64,000 nt of DNA from Sinonovacula constricta (GCA_007844125.1 CM017569.1:6376964-6440963), one strand, 5' to 3'; shown: positions 35,801-49,430, counted from the stretch's first letter. A program made the numbers and translations. The notes: generated by a model not told the origin, from the letters alone.

Positions 35801-38731
35801 GGGTCGCAGCCAGATATAGCCACCTACGATTCTTGCCTGCTTGATGACTCAAGATGGTGATATTGTATCTGTAAAATGTATTAACATGTCTATAGCGTAT
35901 AATTAACTTTTATGACTATAGGTAAATATATGTGAAGATAAAATTCTAATCTGATTTAAAAACTTTTTCCCCAAATCTTTTTTGTTATACACTTGGTCAT
36001 TTATAATACACCAACAGCTAGAAAAATATGATGTTTAAAATATATTGTCTCAATAAAATTGATTTGTATTATGTAGTAATTATATTAGAAAGTATATATG
36101 TTTAGGCCCATATTTTAATGCCATTAATATGACACGCAGTCGCAATGGAAGAGTAGATATTATCTAATTTTATTGACAAAAAAACCCCACAACATGTACA
36201 ACTTCCTTTATATAAATAAAGGAAGATATTTGTTCTACGCAAGATGCTTTGCAAGAACATTACAATTTACTTTATGAATTACTCACTGCTTGTAACATAA
36301 GTGAATCACGCATCATTCTTGTTGCAGCTATTTTGCCGACAATGCACTTTTGCAAGGTTTATGTTTTATTATACCAGTGAGATTAGTTGTTTTATTATTC
36401 AGTGTGACAGTCTTTTTTTTGTTTTTTAGATATACATTTAAATCATTTGTTTGAAGAACAAGCTTTAAACGTATCATCTTAAGTTCTCATAAATCAAAAT
36501 CAAATCGTTCTGTTATAAGGAATTTGTTTATCTCCCGTACTAAATGTCACCATGGTCATTCAAAAGAACACAAAGCAACTGTATCATCATGGTATTCCAT
36601 ATAACGTTAAATGAATCATTTAAGAAAGAGTATGCAATTAGTAAACGTTTGTGAGCTGCTTTCAGCATAAGAAGTATTTGACAAATTAGATGCGGATGGT
36701 TGTTGGCTTTCATAATAAAAGACAAAACTATGAATCATCATCAGCAGTTTGTATGCAGTATTTTACGCGGCTTTTGGAAGAACGAAACTTCACACCATGT
36801 ATAAATTTTTATATAGAATATATATAAAATATATATTAAATATGAAAGCAAAGTCAGTTGCAATAATTTACACGAAACTATTATAATACACATGCTTACG
36901 CGTGCTTTAGGAAATTATTGTTAAATTTCGATACTATATAATTTGTAATAATGTATTAAACAGATTATAACATAACATAATAAGAACTCACACATATAGA
37001 TACATAAAAAAGCTCTCTCTATATAAGCATGTTTAAATCATTATCACGAACAAAAGTGCAATTATATATATTCTCTTAGAAAAACACTCATCCTAGACAT
37101 TGTCAAACTGCTGCGAAATCCTGTTATTGTTCATGTTCTCGAAATACACGTTTTCCTCATACAAAAAGCTGAGCAAGTTAGTGTCAAATCTGTGAATTCT
37201 AGTTAATGTATGCTACAATATTTTCTCAAGTCACAATGAAGAGTGGTACCAATGTCAAAAAACTACGATAAACCACATGTATTGATAATACATATAGCAA
37301 AAACTTAGATAATCACTGACAAAACCACAATGACAACTCAAAGACAGATCGTGGAAGCTTTCTAAATATATAAAGATCAATCAAAGATACATTTGTGAAA
37401 ATGACTTTATGTTACTATTATAATATTAATTATACTATTATTAACTAGTATGAATATATAAGAAAATGCATCCTCAATCTATGACAAAAATCCACAAAAC
37501 TGGGGCGCTTTATTTGTATGAATATGTATAGGAGGAGCCTATGTGCGCACATTAAACTAGATGAAATTCAACAAGCAAACGGCTGTTTAAGACTTGTATG
37601 CTAGTACTGACAATAGTCTTGTGATATTTACAACGTATATTGTAAGGTGAAATAGCAAAAGGCAGAGTTATAAACATGACACTCACACTTAGATAAGACA
37701 TTATATAAATAGTGAACAATCAACAGTTAACGCCTAGGAATGTTCATTCGGCAAAAAGACCTTTGGAGTGTTTAGACCATTTACAGACCCGTAACCTCAG
37801 CTTAACCTTCCTTAAAAAAAGTATAAAGAACACATTTTAAAAATGTACTTGACATATGCTAAGCAATGCCACAATAGGCTTAATATGTATTGGTATCTTT
37901 TGAAACAAAGATATACATTTTGATTAGTTTGGAGGAGTGCTGTTTCTGTAAATAGAAGCGTTACACATAACATAAAATAATTTACATGAATACACAATAT
38001 AACGGGTGTTTTAATATGTGAGCTTTCAGTAGCAACACTTATCTAAGGATATCCGCTTATCTAGCAGACAACCACTGGTCAGTGAAAACAGGTAATTGTA
38101 GGATGAACGTTTAATATTTGGATTCAGCAGCCTGTTTATTATAATTAAAACTACAATACACTTCAAAGGAAAGCAAATGTATACGTAACTATCCCAAACC
38201 AAAACTGCTAACCATTTAAATAATACAAATATTTTACTTTTTTTTAGAAGATCTTCGACTATGACAACAATGTTTAAGAAATTCCATTTACTTCGGTTTC
38301 GTTAATATTGTATAACTAAGATGTCATATAATATCTTTCTTTTTTATTTTTCACTTTTTTATCAGACTAAATTTATAATCAACTGAAGTTGGGCAGCAAG
38401 CTTTATTTAAGACGTTAAACAGTAGAAGAAAACGAAGTGGTAAGCGCTCGTTGTTTGTTGACAAACTCAAACACGATCAGTTAACTTGACACTAACTGCA
38501 CTCTGCAAATTTGTAACGACTTAGACGTATTTAGTTAATTATACTAACTATCCACTTCAGTTAACTAGATTTGTCTTTAGACTATTTTCATAAGTTAGTA
38601 TAGAAATCGATCCGATAACCGCAATTGAAAAAAAACTCACACCGTTTATATTAGCATCAACATGCATTTAAATTAATACCAGTCCCCTTTTACCGATAAA
38701 ATAATCGATAATAACTGGTTTAATCCATGTT
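35801..38731. other. Long AT-rich stretch, no feature
   Basis: No coding exon, SINE, R3 copy or tandem anchor was recognised in these 2.9 kb. There are several short A/T homopolymers and a TATATA-rich stretch near 36800-36840. Confidence 0.45.
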
Positions 38732-38935
38732 GATGTTGTAACTGCTTAGCCTCTCACTGCGTGAATTCGAGCCCCGTTTGAGGTAAAGGACTTAATATGG
38801 AAAGGTGTTCCAGCCGAATCTGTGGTGCGTCAGTGGATCTACCTAGACATTTGTCTGGGGTCGTCACCCAAATAGATGGACGTCGCTATAATGGTCATAC
38901 TTAGTTTCTGCAATGTGTTAAAAAAAGAAATATTG
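38732..38935 (+). repeat. SINE-B, copy 3
   Basis: CTGCTTAGCCTCTCACTGCG and ATTCGAGCCCCGTTTGAGG match the second half of the tRNA-like head at 30045-30100. The body follows with GTTCCAGCCGAATCTGTGGT, CTACCTAGACATTTGTCTGG and GATGGACGTCGCTATAATGG. The B box is damaged (ATTCGAGCC). The A-box half is missing. Confidence 0.72.
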
Positions 38936-39984
38936 TCAAATGAAGCAGCAGGTCTGTCTTAACAGCTTCAAACCATTGGATAATTGATGTTGCCGTCCGA
39001 GTTCAGCAGAAACAGACGTCTAAAACTATAGTACAAACTGGAATCAAAAGTAGTGATAAGAAATCATTTGCTTTCAAATTTTACAACAAAGGTATCAATT
39101 TAATAAGTAATAAGTAATGCAAGAAATTTCACTGTAAGATGTGATGAACATAAATAAGCTTAAATCAAGAGTGAAATCTCGAAAATGTTATTTCGGCTGT
39201 CGATGAATATGCAGTCGTATCTTCCTGCTGTCTCTTAAAAATAAATCTGCATATGTATTTGATATATGAACGTCATCCTTGAAACGTTTACTGTCATATC
39301 TCGACAACATATATGAATTTTATTCTGAAATTTTATCTAATGTAAAATTGTACAAGTGCTGCACATAGACGTAGATCTCCAAGGGTTGAGAAAAACCAGC
39401 CGTATAAAAGTATAAACTCTGAATTATAAAAGGCAAGGTTTAATAAAATTATGGTTGCCAACATTCTTGGTACATTTATTACCATGCACGAAGGGTGATT
39501 CCAAACAATGTCAGCAGTTCTTAACTATTATTATGGCATATATATTTGAACGAGTGACGGCATACGTAATATAAATGAAATCACGTTAAACAAAGATTCT
39601 TTTACTATTTATGTCCTTATAACGTTTTCATAATCTTAGGGAATGTGTGTTTGCTCATTGCATCGTGATTTAATTGTAAGCATTCAGAATAGATATATAA
39701 AATATACATTTTTAAATTTCTGGTTGAAAAAAACACACACATATTTTGTAGTTATAGATCGTTTGCTACATACAGGTGGCTATAATGAGTTACTAGTGTC
39801 TTTTCAAAACGAGTACAATTTGAAGATAGCACAAAATTTGCTTAATGTGAATACGGTCTCTTGATACATAAAATATTGTTTGGGGCAATTAGCAAAAGAA
39901 AGTAAGCAAACTAAAATACACATAATAAACAAAAGCCTAGTTTGTGCGCTCGTTTCTGCCTTTTTATGATACACAGTTGGGTCA
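38936..39984. other. AT-rich sequence, no feature
   Basis: A 73-residue frame (39643-39864) has no motif. Nothing else recognised. Confidence 0.45.
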
Positions 39985-40085
39985 CTCTCGATCAGCTTGT
40001 AACATGCGGTGCGCCGATGGTTCGACCTAGACAAAGGTCTAGGGTCTTCTTTCACCAATTAAGGGCTGGACGTCTCCAATATGAA
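39985..40085 (+). repeat. SINE-B body, copy 4
   Basis: AGCTTGTAACATGCGGTGCG, ATGGTTCGACCTAGACAAAG, CTAGGGTCTTCTTTCACCAA and GGCTGGACGTCTCCAATATG follow the SINE-B body order. The head is absent. Confidence 0.68.
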
Positions 40086-40797
40086 TATAATTGTGTCGGT
40101 GCGAGGCAACAAAACTGCAAAACGTCAAGCTGTTTGTTTTGAACAAATATATTCACACTGATCTACATTTTCATTGCAAATTAATTACAATGCACCAAAT
40201 AGAATATCCGTACGTTTATAGTTATTAGCTTATGACAATTATTAACTTATTTATACAAATCTATGTTGATTTATATTAATACTCTGCGATATTGACTTTG
40301 TCTGATTTGAATTTTGTCATAAAATATCTGAAAAGGAACTAAAATGCTTAAAATGAGGTATAACAAAGTACGTTTTAAAAAATAAACATTCAAAGTAAAG
40401 GCAGTTTGTGTAAAATACAATGGGTAAGTCACTTCTTTGCTTCAACAACACCATCTTAAGGTAGCAAATATCAATGATAGAGCTTGTAGGTGTTGTAGCA
40501 TCATGACAAAAGTAATCAATATTTTTATCTCACCAATGAGATTTGCTCTCACGACCCCGAGTAATTGCTTCAGAGAAGCTGCGTATTAATTGCACATTTA
40601 TGGCGTAAGGTAAATTGACATTGGCAATGAAATTCTCAGGACAATGACTTCGAAGTGGTACGTTATGCGTTCCCTTATGTTGTCTTCTTCCATATGACTA
40701 GCTATTAAAAACTAATGTATTCTGATGGACTCAACAATTTATTTTTTGTTGTAAAAGTAGCGGAAGCAGGAACATTAAAAAAATATATTTTAACAGA
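40086..40797. other. AT-rich sequence, no feature
   Basis: Nothing recognised. Confidence 0.45.
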
Positions 40798-41108
40798 GTA
40801 CGTGAGGCTCTAGGTACGGGAGGCCCCGGGTTCGATCCCGGGTCGCGACATATCAAAGTCGTTAAAAATGGTAGTGGTATAGATCCCTTGCTAACGCCCA
40901 AGCAACTATTAAAGTAGTTCCTTGACTGGTTGGCACAGAGTCAGGATAATGTTACTGTGTGTAGTATCATGCCATGTGTTCACGACATGCTATACACAGT
41001 GAAGGCAGCATTATATCTACTTCAAGTGGACACCGTCTACAGATAACTGAAATACTGTTGGTAGGATGATAAATCCAACAAACAAACAAACAAACAAACA
41101 AACAGAGA
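40798..41108 (+). repeat. SINE-A, second copy
   Basis: It aligns throughout with the copy at 9259: GTACGGGAGGCCCCGGGTTC with an intact B box at 40829-40839, CGTTAAAAATGGTAGTGGTA, CTTGACTGGTTGGCACAGAG, CACAGTGAAGGCAGCATTAT, GTGGACACCGTCTACAGATA, ACTGAAATACTGTTGGTAGG. The tail is (AAAC)n, about 41084-41105. The A-box half of the head is lost, so it is 5'-truncated or decayed. ACAGAG on both sides may be the remnant of the target-site duplication. Confidence 0.88.
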
Positions 41109-42299
41109 ATCGTGTAAAAAACAATTTTAGAACCTTGGAAGGTCAATACATTTATACATTTTCGTTGATTTAGAACCTTACATCTAAGCAGCAAAATGAT
41201 CCACCAGAGTCTGTCACGAAATACCCTTTTTGCTTTGTCTTTTCAAAGCTGGTGTAACAATTTGCACCTACTTCCGACTTGCAAATAGAAATTTATTCAT
41301 ACCTTGTCCATTGTTTAATTTTCCTTTTAGTTGTTAGCCATAATGACACTTTTTTCGTGGATTATACTGAAGACTCCCTTTGAACGAATACTCGAGTATA
41401 TGTAAATCAAGTTTAAAGACAACGTAACGCAAGGCTAAAAAGCAACAATTCATCGGCCAGAGTGAAGACACTGTAACTGGCTAATAACTTTTGGGAGCAT
41501 CCTTACGTTAAACCTACCCTTTATAACTAATAAGGTAAGGACACGTTTTTAATATGGGCTCATTAAAAAGAGAACATAACTGTGGCTAATTTGTTGATAC
41601 ATCTGTTAAGCTTGTTTTTGAATATTTTTCTTATAAATGATATATCAATGAAGACCGATGCAAAATTTGGATAACTCTTGCTTTTATTCATCATATATCT
41701 CACAATTTTGCAAGCCGATTATACCATCTTTCAGCTTTTTATGAGACTGTGGGAAATATTTAAAGCAGCTGTTCAAAATGATTTTTTTCTGTTGAAGATA
41801 CATATTCACACATCTCATTTAGCTTAATCATTCTGTATCCTACCACTAAAATCTGCATTTGTTTTTCATCTGTCACAAGCATCGGGATATTGTCGAGTGA
41901 TAAAACAAGGGTTCGTGTACATTTTATAATGCCATTTTATTTGATGTAAATGTAAGTAACATGAGTAACGATAAAAGCAGTAGAAATTCCTAAAATTACA
42001 GAAAACGCATAAAATGCCTCATATTTCAAAAATGCCATCGTTTCGATGCCGTTTTAACATCGCATTAAACAATTACACCGCAATAATGATGTTTGCTATC
42101 ATTTTTAGCAATATATAATATATTGCTTCTGCATACAAACGTTGGATTTTGTTAACTTTACTTAAATTGGCCATTTTTTCAGTTTTGTAACCCTTTTATG
42201 AATAAGCATATTTTATACTGACACTATACATGATCAAATGGCGACTGACTACTGTCCGTACGACATATAATAAACTGTCCATACGACATATAATAAACA
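41109..42299. other. AT-rich sequence, no feature
   Basis: A short direct repeat of CATACGACATATAATAAAC-type sequence lies near 42258-42300. Otherwise nothing was recognised. Confidence 0.4.
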
Positions 42300-43420
42300 T
42301 TGACAACAAACATCACCTGGACTGTTATGAGTGGCGTCTTTGAATATTATGAACATAGGGAAAAATCTGCAAATGGACAATGGTTTGTGTGAATATAATT
42401 TAATCTTCCATGAAGAATTACCCGTGCTTCTTCCAGCAATGAAAAACAAGAAACGGGGCCATGCGACGAAACCAAGTTTTCATTTTACGTTTAGATTAAC
42501 AAATCTCTGTAATCGGGATGGAATCTTTTCATTAGTTGCAAAGTTATGCCCCAGAAACAATAAATTTTAACCTTAGAACTCTTACGTGTGACCTTAAAAG
42601 TTGGGTCTTGGATGCAAAAATCTGTTTCATTGAGGGGAACATTCTTTTATGCACCTAAGCTGAAGTACCTTTCCAAGTACTGAACTAAACTCCGGAAGCT
42701 TCATTTTGGATTTTTTTATACTTTATACCCTAGGTGTGATCTTGACCTTTAAGGTAGGGCCATGGTTCTTAGACAAAAAACTCCGTCATATTAAATCAAC
42801 ACTTGTGTGAAGATATGTTAAGTTTCAAAGCTTTTTCTTGGACGGTTACTAAGAAAAAGACAACTGAATAAAAAATAAACTTAAAGAAAATGCTAAGCAT
42901 AAAAGGGGCATAACTTTGACAAAATACAGTAAAGTGTTATGAAACTTGTCCTAATAATTGCAACTGTAATGTCAGACAACTGTGTTAAGTATCAAATCTC
43001 CACCTTGAATGGTTACATAGAAAATGGCAACTTCACAAAAGATTTAATGAAATCCTAAGTGAGAAGGGGCATAACTTTGACAAAATCAGGAATTATGAAA
43101 CTTGTCCTGATAATTGTTACTGTGATGTCAGACTATGTTAAGTTTCAAAGCTCTGCCTTGAACGGTTATGAGAAAAATACAACTTTGGCAAATACACAAA
43201 CATTTTTAATGAAAAAATGGCATAATTATGGCCAAAAAGAGACAGGGGTTAGGGAACTTTTCCTGTTAATTGCTGCTGTAATGTCAGACAACTATGTGAA
43301 ATTTCAAAGCTCTATCTTCAACGGTTACTGAGAAAAGGTCTACTTTGGCAAAATACTTAATGAAATGCTGACGACAGCCCGCCCTCCCAATAACATACCC
43401 CAATCTAATAACAAGAATTT
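42300..43420. repeat. Degenerate ~150-bp tandem element
   Basis: A module holding AGGGGCATAACTTTGAC, ATGAAACTTGTCCT, TAATTGC/TAATTGTT, GTAATGTCAGAC, AAGTTTCAAAGCTCT and GAACGGTTA recurs at about 42900, 43063 and 43213 (last one AATGGCATAATTATGG). More worn modules go back to about 42590. The left part has AAACGGGGCCATGCGACGAA and the right end is GACGACAGCCCGCCCTCCC. This combination is familiar to me from bivalve genomes. The frames at 42331 and 43059 lie inside and are not genes. Confidence 0.72.
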
Positions 43421-44399
43421 CCTAAAGAAAACCTGGTACACAAATCATTGTTTGTAAGCGATATTTTTAACGTAACGAACACATTCTTTATCGTTTTCAG
43501 TATATTGTTTAAAGAAGAAATAGTAGAAACCTAGTGCAGGTAAGTAAGTATGCTTCGTTTAAATTTAAAATAAGTCAAATATAATGATAAAGTTAATTTA
43601 GTTGGTGTAGCAGACACATTCCACTGGGATTTTAAAGAAAGTTTAAATATATTATATAATATACAAAATGAGATTGTTGGTGCTTGAAGCTGTTTTTACA
43701 GTGGGAAACAAATATAACAAGTTTGTTTCGGAGTAAATTACAGCGTATGTCTTTAATACATATAAAATATTTATCGTCAATGAAACTGTTAAAACAGTTA
43801 TGTGAATTTAATCGTTTTACTCAATAATTCGAAACTTTAACAATAATAATTATGTTGTTGTTTTCTTTTTAATCGTATTCTTTCAAGTCAAGTGTGATTT
43901 AGCTACATTGTTTGACATTAGACAGAACATTGAATAAGATATCACCCAGAAAAGCAATTTCTTTTTCATATTTTTTTAATAAATCACAAATTGTTTTTCT
44001 TTTTTTCTATAATCAGTAAAATAGAATGGACTGCACTAGCACCCCTGATGGAAATAAATGATTATGGCTTCAATGTTGTTGACTCATGACACCAGTAAAG
44101 CTTTAGATTTATGACACCATTGCGTTTTGCCGAATAATGGCACCAGAAATGTTGAGTAATGATTGCAGATTTATTGCATAGGACATAGTACATTGACGTC
44201 GTAACTGATTTTTTTCGTTTGATGTTTTCTTTCTTAATTTTTGCAGAATCCAAAATTTCAACAAATAAGATGTGGTACCTTGATGGAAAAATGCACACAC
44301 CAACTATAATTTGTTGTTTGTAAATGAGCTGTCAGCGGCAAATGTACACAACATCTATTGTTTGTTTTCTAATAAGTTTAATGTTGAATTTGCTATTTT
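43421..44399. other. AT-rich sequence, no feature
   Basis: Two overlapping short minus-strand frames (44062-44303) have no motif. Nothing else recognised. Confidence 0.45.
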
Positions 44400-44530
44400 T
44401 GTAAAATGACTTATCACAGATTTGTTCTGCCTTTTAAGTTTGGCTTGCATGTGGATATCTTTGTCCTGTGCTTTTTCAAATTTTGCTATATGCTGCAGTG
44501 CTCATAGGACTTAGTCATATATTCTTATTA
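44400..44530 (+). repeat. R3 family, 3' part only
   Basis: ACTTATCACAGATTTGTTCT, TTTGGCTTGCATGTGGATAT, CTTTGTCCTGTGCTTTTTCA and GCAGTGCTCATAGGACTTAG match 27478-27600 closely. The core is missing on the left. Confidence 0.75.
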
Positions 44531-44578
44531 CTTTCCTTTTCAAATGTCCAATGTTGTTTCAATTACAAACTGATAAAA

Positions 44579-44708
44579 AGGATCTGACACTCGTTGTTTT
44601 TGTTTATACAAACATTGATTAAACTCGTTCAGAGGCTCGCTTACTACCATTTTTACCTGAACTCGTTTAAGAAATGTTTGTATTAAATGGCAACTCGTGT
44701 CAGATCCT
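44579..44708. repeat. Foldback element with ~53-bp arms
   Basis: The left arm (44579-44632) starts AGGATCTGACACTCGTTG and ends AAACTCGTTCAG. The right arm (44657-44708) is the inverse, starting CTGAACTCGTTTAAG and ending CGTGTCAGATCCT. The loop is 24 bp. It is a MITE-like palindrome placed directly after the R3 fragment. Confidence 0.8.
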
Positions 44709-44719
44709 CAATGAGTTTT

Positions 44720-46540
44720 TATGAATGAAATCTTATGCAATGTAGATATACATCTATTCATGGAAACATTTCTGTTTTATAATAACATACTGATATGTTT
44801 TCCATTAAAATAATTACACAGGTGCTAAAAAAATAATAAAAATATACTTGTACCTTCAATTATAACGTCAACATATGACCAACCTGTCCTTAGATATTGA
44901 ATGCATTGCTGTCTCCATCGAATAGGTAGTACGTATCTAAGCAAAGGAAACAGGAATATATAAGATTGCTCGACATATGCCCATGGGAAAAAGGCGAGGA
45001 TAAATAAAACCATTCGACGACGAAATGGGGGCTCGTTTTTACTTCGGTTTATTTCTATTTCTCTATACTTTGTCGTTCCTTAACTGTTAAAATACTGTTT
45101 TAGTTATAGGAAAAACATAACAGACCTAATATTTTTTATCTTCAAGTTAAGATTTTAACACGTTATTTGTAATTACGCGTTTTTTTCCAACCCTTCTCAA
45201 CAATACAATTCCAAATGAGAAAAGCTCTTATATTTATTCGGTAGCTTATAGGAAGACAGATTAATTTAAACAAGTGAGTTTGAAGAAAAATCTAGTAAAA
45301 CACATAGAGTTTTTTTCCAAAGCTATATAAACATTTAGCATTAACGGTGAAAGTTTTACAAGTCATTTTAACTACAATTCGAGCAGTGTTTAGATATATA
45401 CAACTTATCGTTTAACTGAATGCGTTGTCATTATTACTTTATTTAGTCTTTATTGACAAATACGTCAATGCCTGCTTTTTTAATGTGATAATAGATGGTA
45501 AAGTAGAAAATTCGATGATCCATGACTATGCACTAAAACCTATTCTTTATATAATAGTGGGAGTGTCAGAAGCATTGCATTACGAGGTAAATTAGGCTGT
45601 AACGTCATTGATTAATTGATATAGGATACACAGTCTCATAATTCCGGGCAAACAAACAAGTCATAGCATATAGACATATTTTTATCGCAAGGTTGTATGT
45701 ACTGAGACAAATAGTGCGTAAAGTCATTGTTAGATACAAATGGGCCCTATATTGCCCGAAGCTTTTAAAGTGGATTATACGTACATTATATATATATTAC
45801 ATGGGTTAGGTTTAATGCACTATTCGTTTTCATCAGGAAGTAATGTATAGTTGATATCAGAGGAATGTAGAAAAATATGTTATATATTTATTCCCATTCT
45901 TTATCCACAGTCCGAAATGTATTTTCGAAGTAAAGGTCGGGAAAATAATATATTTATATTATATTTAGGAGGTATACAAATGTAAAAAACTAAAGAGACA
46001 GACATAATGGAGACAGTGGAAAAGCAATCAAAATTATATAAAACTTATATAAAAAGAAGTGTTGTACATGGGATTATTTCCTAAAAAAGCCCAATGATAA
46101 ATAAAAATATAATTATCATCATATGTAATACAATGCATTGCCGCATTTAATTAGTCATCTTTTCTGAAGAAATATACAGTACTTAGTTATTACGGTATTT
46201 AAATTTCAAATGATGCCATTTATCGTTTGATGACGTCATAAATAAAGGAAAGAAAACTACATAAGGTCATTAACATAAACCGACGAATTTACTTGTGTTT
46301 CTATTTTAACCGTCAAGTTAAAGTGTTAAATGGCCTGAGTGATTAGTGACAACGCATCCAAAAACAGTGCTTTATAATGCACAGTTTAAGCCAAAATCAG
46401 TTTTCCTAAGTAAACATTGACAGAAGACTACATTTTGAATTGCCTTTACCTTTCTTTGTACAACATTACAATAAGAGTAAAGTCAGATATTATATAGTGC
46501 ATGTAAATGTTAAGAAGTCGAAGTACGAACGTTAGTCTAA
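44720..46540. other. AT-rich sequence, no feature
   Basis: A TGACGTCA palindrome occurs at about 46230 without other context. No exon or repeat recognised. Confidence 0.4.
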
Positions 46541-46544
46541 ACAT

Positions 46545-48500
46545 TTGTTGAGCGATCGATCGCTGACGTCTAATCCTACATTTTGCAAATCGTCGCTATG
46601 CTGCTGATTCAATTATACTCTTTAATATTCCCCCCGAGAGGCTATATGACTAGGATAAAGAAAGTAATGCTGATCCAACTTCCGTATACTCAGTGAACTC
46701 GTTTTAATAACTTAAAACTGTCACTAAAATAGGTCGCGTTTTCTACAATTTGCATTTTTGAACAAGACTGTGATTATATTCAATTTGGCTGACAAGCTTT
46801 TTGTCCGGACATTAAATTATCTTGTGATTTAAATAAATAAATATTGATTCTTCTGACTGTTACAGGTAAAGGTTACGGGAAAAAGACAAAAATAGTCTAT
46901 ATGATGCAAACCCAATTAAACATTTCTCGTTCAACGTTAAAAGAAGACTTATTTTCACATTGAACTGATTTTTTAAGAAATATTAGTTTCAGTATTCTCA
47001 ATTAATGCATTCAAACTCTGAGCAGTTTAGCAATGATGTCATATACATTGTAATGACGGCACGATGTCCAAACATCTGTTTATATTAACGTACATAATCA
47101 AAAGCATGTATCACATTTTAGATATGCAATGATAATAAATGTCATAACTTTTGTATGCATGTTTATATTGGAGAACAGATGTTTCCTGATATAACCTCTT
47201 GATTAATTATTGTTAGGAAAAAAGTTTGATAAACTTTTTTTAATATTAACATTGGCATTGAATAGAGCCAGAAAACCGATATCAACATCGGTATGCACTT
47301 CAATTTGCATTAATTACACCATTCTCTTGGCTTCAAAATATATGACATAATTGCTGTGCATTACCGAGGAAAAGAACCTAAAACTATTTTATAAATGTGT
47401 TTAAACGTAATTCACCCATTTCGTCAAATTTCAATCTCCACAATGCCAAAATATTTACATAAAATTGCGATTTCGGGTTGTTATTTTCCAATTTCTTTTT
47501 TAGACACAAGAATTGACAAAAGGAAAATATTTTCATGAAGTCTTTCCAGTTGTAAGGTACTTTGTTTCACTCATTGGCAAAACAAGGAACAGTAACATAT
47601 CTTAAATAAGAAGAAAACGGTAATAAGGTACCCTTATCTGTAATTTATATTAGATATTCATATTTCATAACATATGTCTGGTTGGAGTATGCCATCTGCA
47701 TAGTTCAAAAGAAGGATTTAAAAAGGCTAAAGTCCAGTGAGTTAGATACTGTAAATCATCGCATGCATTAATGCAGAATGATTCTCCAGAAACATTGAAA
47801 GTACGGCACGTGACTTCATCTTTCATCAAGTCTAAAGTCAAATTGCAGCGGCTCTAAAAACGGTTAAGCTGCTGATGCGTTAACCAGAAGTACACTTAAC
47901 TGCACATGTAGTGTCCTCTACCTTAAGCCATGAAGGACCTTCACGTTATTTCGAAAACAAAAAACCACACACAACAAAAGTACGATTCCGTTATCAAGTT
48001 AGATCTTAATGTGTAGTCATTTTACCATAGACTATCGAGTATGACAAGAGATCGGCCGAACTTTGTAAATCGCCGCTCGGTTACTGATCCAATTATACAA
48101 TCACCTAAATATTTCCTTTGAGTAGGCTCTCAACTGGAATAAATAACCTATATCTGTAAATACTCTCACCAAGTTATAGAGGCACTATACTCACACTTTT
48201 TTACTACAAGTTGGCTTTATATAACATTTTGATCCTTTATATTACGTATGCATACATTGTTTATTGGGTATAATTTGCAAGCTTCTGCAAATGACAATGT
48301 TAAGTGTGTTGATAATTTAAACCATTCAAAGAACTTCCGGTGACTAGTCTTGTTATTGGTAAACAAACTTCATCTAACGCTTCAACGTGTTTTCTCATCA
48401 ACATGGTGAAACCGTTAAACATTAAGTATTCTTTATCAGAAATACTTGGATGAATAAGATAACATGTTGAGTTGGACTTATTTTCAATGCGCCATTTATT
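46545..48500 (+). repeat. Tandem duplication, period ~1.49 kb
   Basis: 46545-46700 and 48035-48190 share in order GCGATCGATCGCTG / GAGATCGGCC, TTTGCAAATCGTCGCT / TTTGTAAATCGCCGCT, CTGATTCAATTATAC / CTGATCCAATTATAC, GAGAGGCT / GTAGGCT, and ACTCAGTGAAC / ACTCTCACCAAG. Weaker matches continue to about 46960 and 48420. The remaining part of the period (47000-48030) shows no other feature. Confidence 0.55.
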
Positions 48501-49202
48501 AAGTTGATATGAGTACTGATGTCCCTATTTTAGAGGAATTATCCTAGTGGAATATATGCATGGTAAACAAGACACACAAACCAGATATTTTGCACTCTTA
48601 TATATTCTTATATATTCTTTTTAGGACAAATAGAACATGTTTGCCAGTAAGTATTTTTGGAAAGCCGAGCTAAATGTTTACTACCGTTTTCTATGCAAAT
48701 AAACATATACTTTAAACGGGAACGATAAAACAAATTGTACTCGTATTAAGTATTTGAAAAGTTAACTTGTTACATCCTTAACGTCGACTGAAAATGTAAC
48801 GGAAAGCAATACGTCTAGTCTCAGTGTTTCTGTCTCAGTTAACATCGTTGCTTCTTTCCCTATGACACCACTGTGTATACTAAACTAATCAAGTGCCCTG
48901 CTGTGATTTCACAAGATGGTTCCATCTTTATGGGTGATGGAGTGCAGATGACTATAAAGAAGGTCATTTCCAATGCATTTAACAGTATCTAAATGTACTC
49001 CTGATTGTTTACTTAAAATAATGTTAATGAAGAGGGATGGAAAATATGTATCAAATGATAAAAAGCGAAATCGGGAGATCTAGAGATCTGTTATAATGGT
49101 GATAAGCATCGGTACTGATCCATTATTAAGATTTTTTTACTTACTACCATGAGAGTGAAAACTACATTTAGTTTACATCACATTGAATGAAGACTTTTAT
49201 GA
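48501..49202. other. AT-rich sequence, no feature
   Basis: There is a short repeat of TATATTCTTA units near 48600. Nothing else recognised. Confidence 0.4.
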
Positions 49203-49430
49203 GTCTTATATAATAAGGAAATATGACAAAGTCCTATGAGCATTACAACATATACCGAAACTTGAAAAGGCAGAAAATCATTAAACAAAAAGAGCCTAAC
49301 CCAAAATTTACAGCCTTGGAACGGTCAGTGTGCAAAAGCGACCGAATGGGGTGCTTAAACCAGTTTACAAAGCTTTAACCTTGCCCCTTTGGGCGGATTT
49401 CTGAAATGCAAGCAATGAAAAGGAACCCGT
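49203..49430 (-). repeat. R3 family copy
   Basis: Read on the minus strand it gives AACTGGTTTAAGCACCCCAT, CACTGACCGTTCCAAGGCTG, a spacer with TTTTTGTTTAATGATTTTCT, then TTTCGGTATATGTTGTAATG and GCTCATAGGACTTTGTCAT. The order is the same as at 27380-27600. Confidence 0.78.

Noticed and set aside
40798..41108. Independent tRNA pseudogene
   Set aside because: The downstream body and the AAAC tail match SINE-A along its whole length.
42331..43331. Two short plus-strand frames
   Set aside because: They lie inside a degenerate tandem element with no conserved reading frame between modules.
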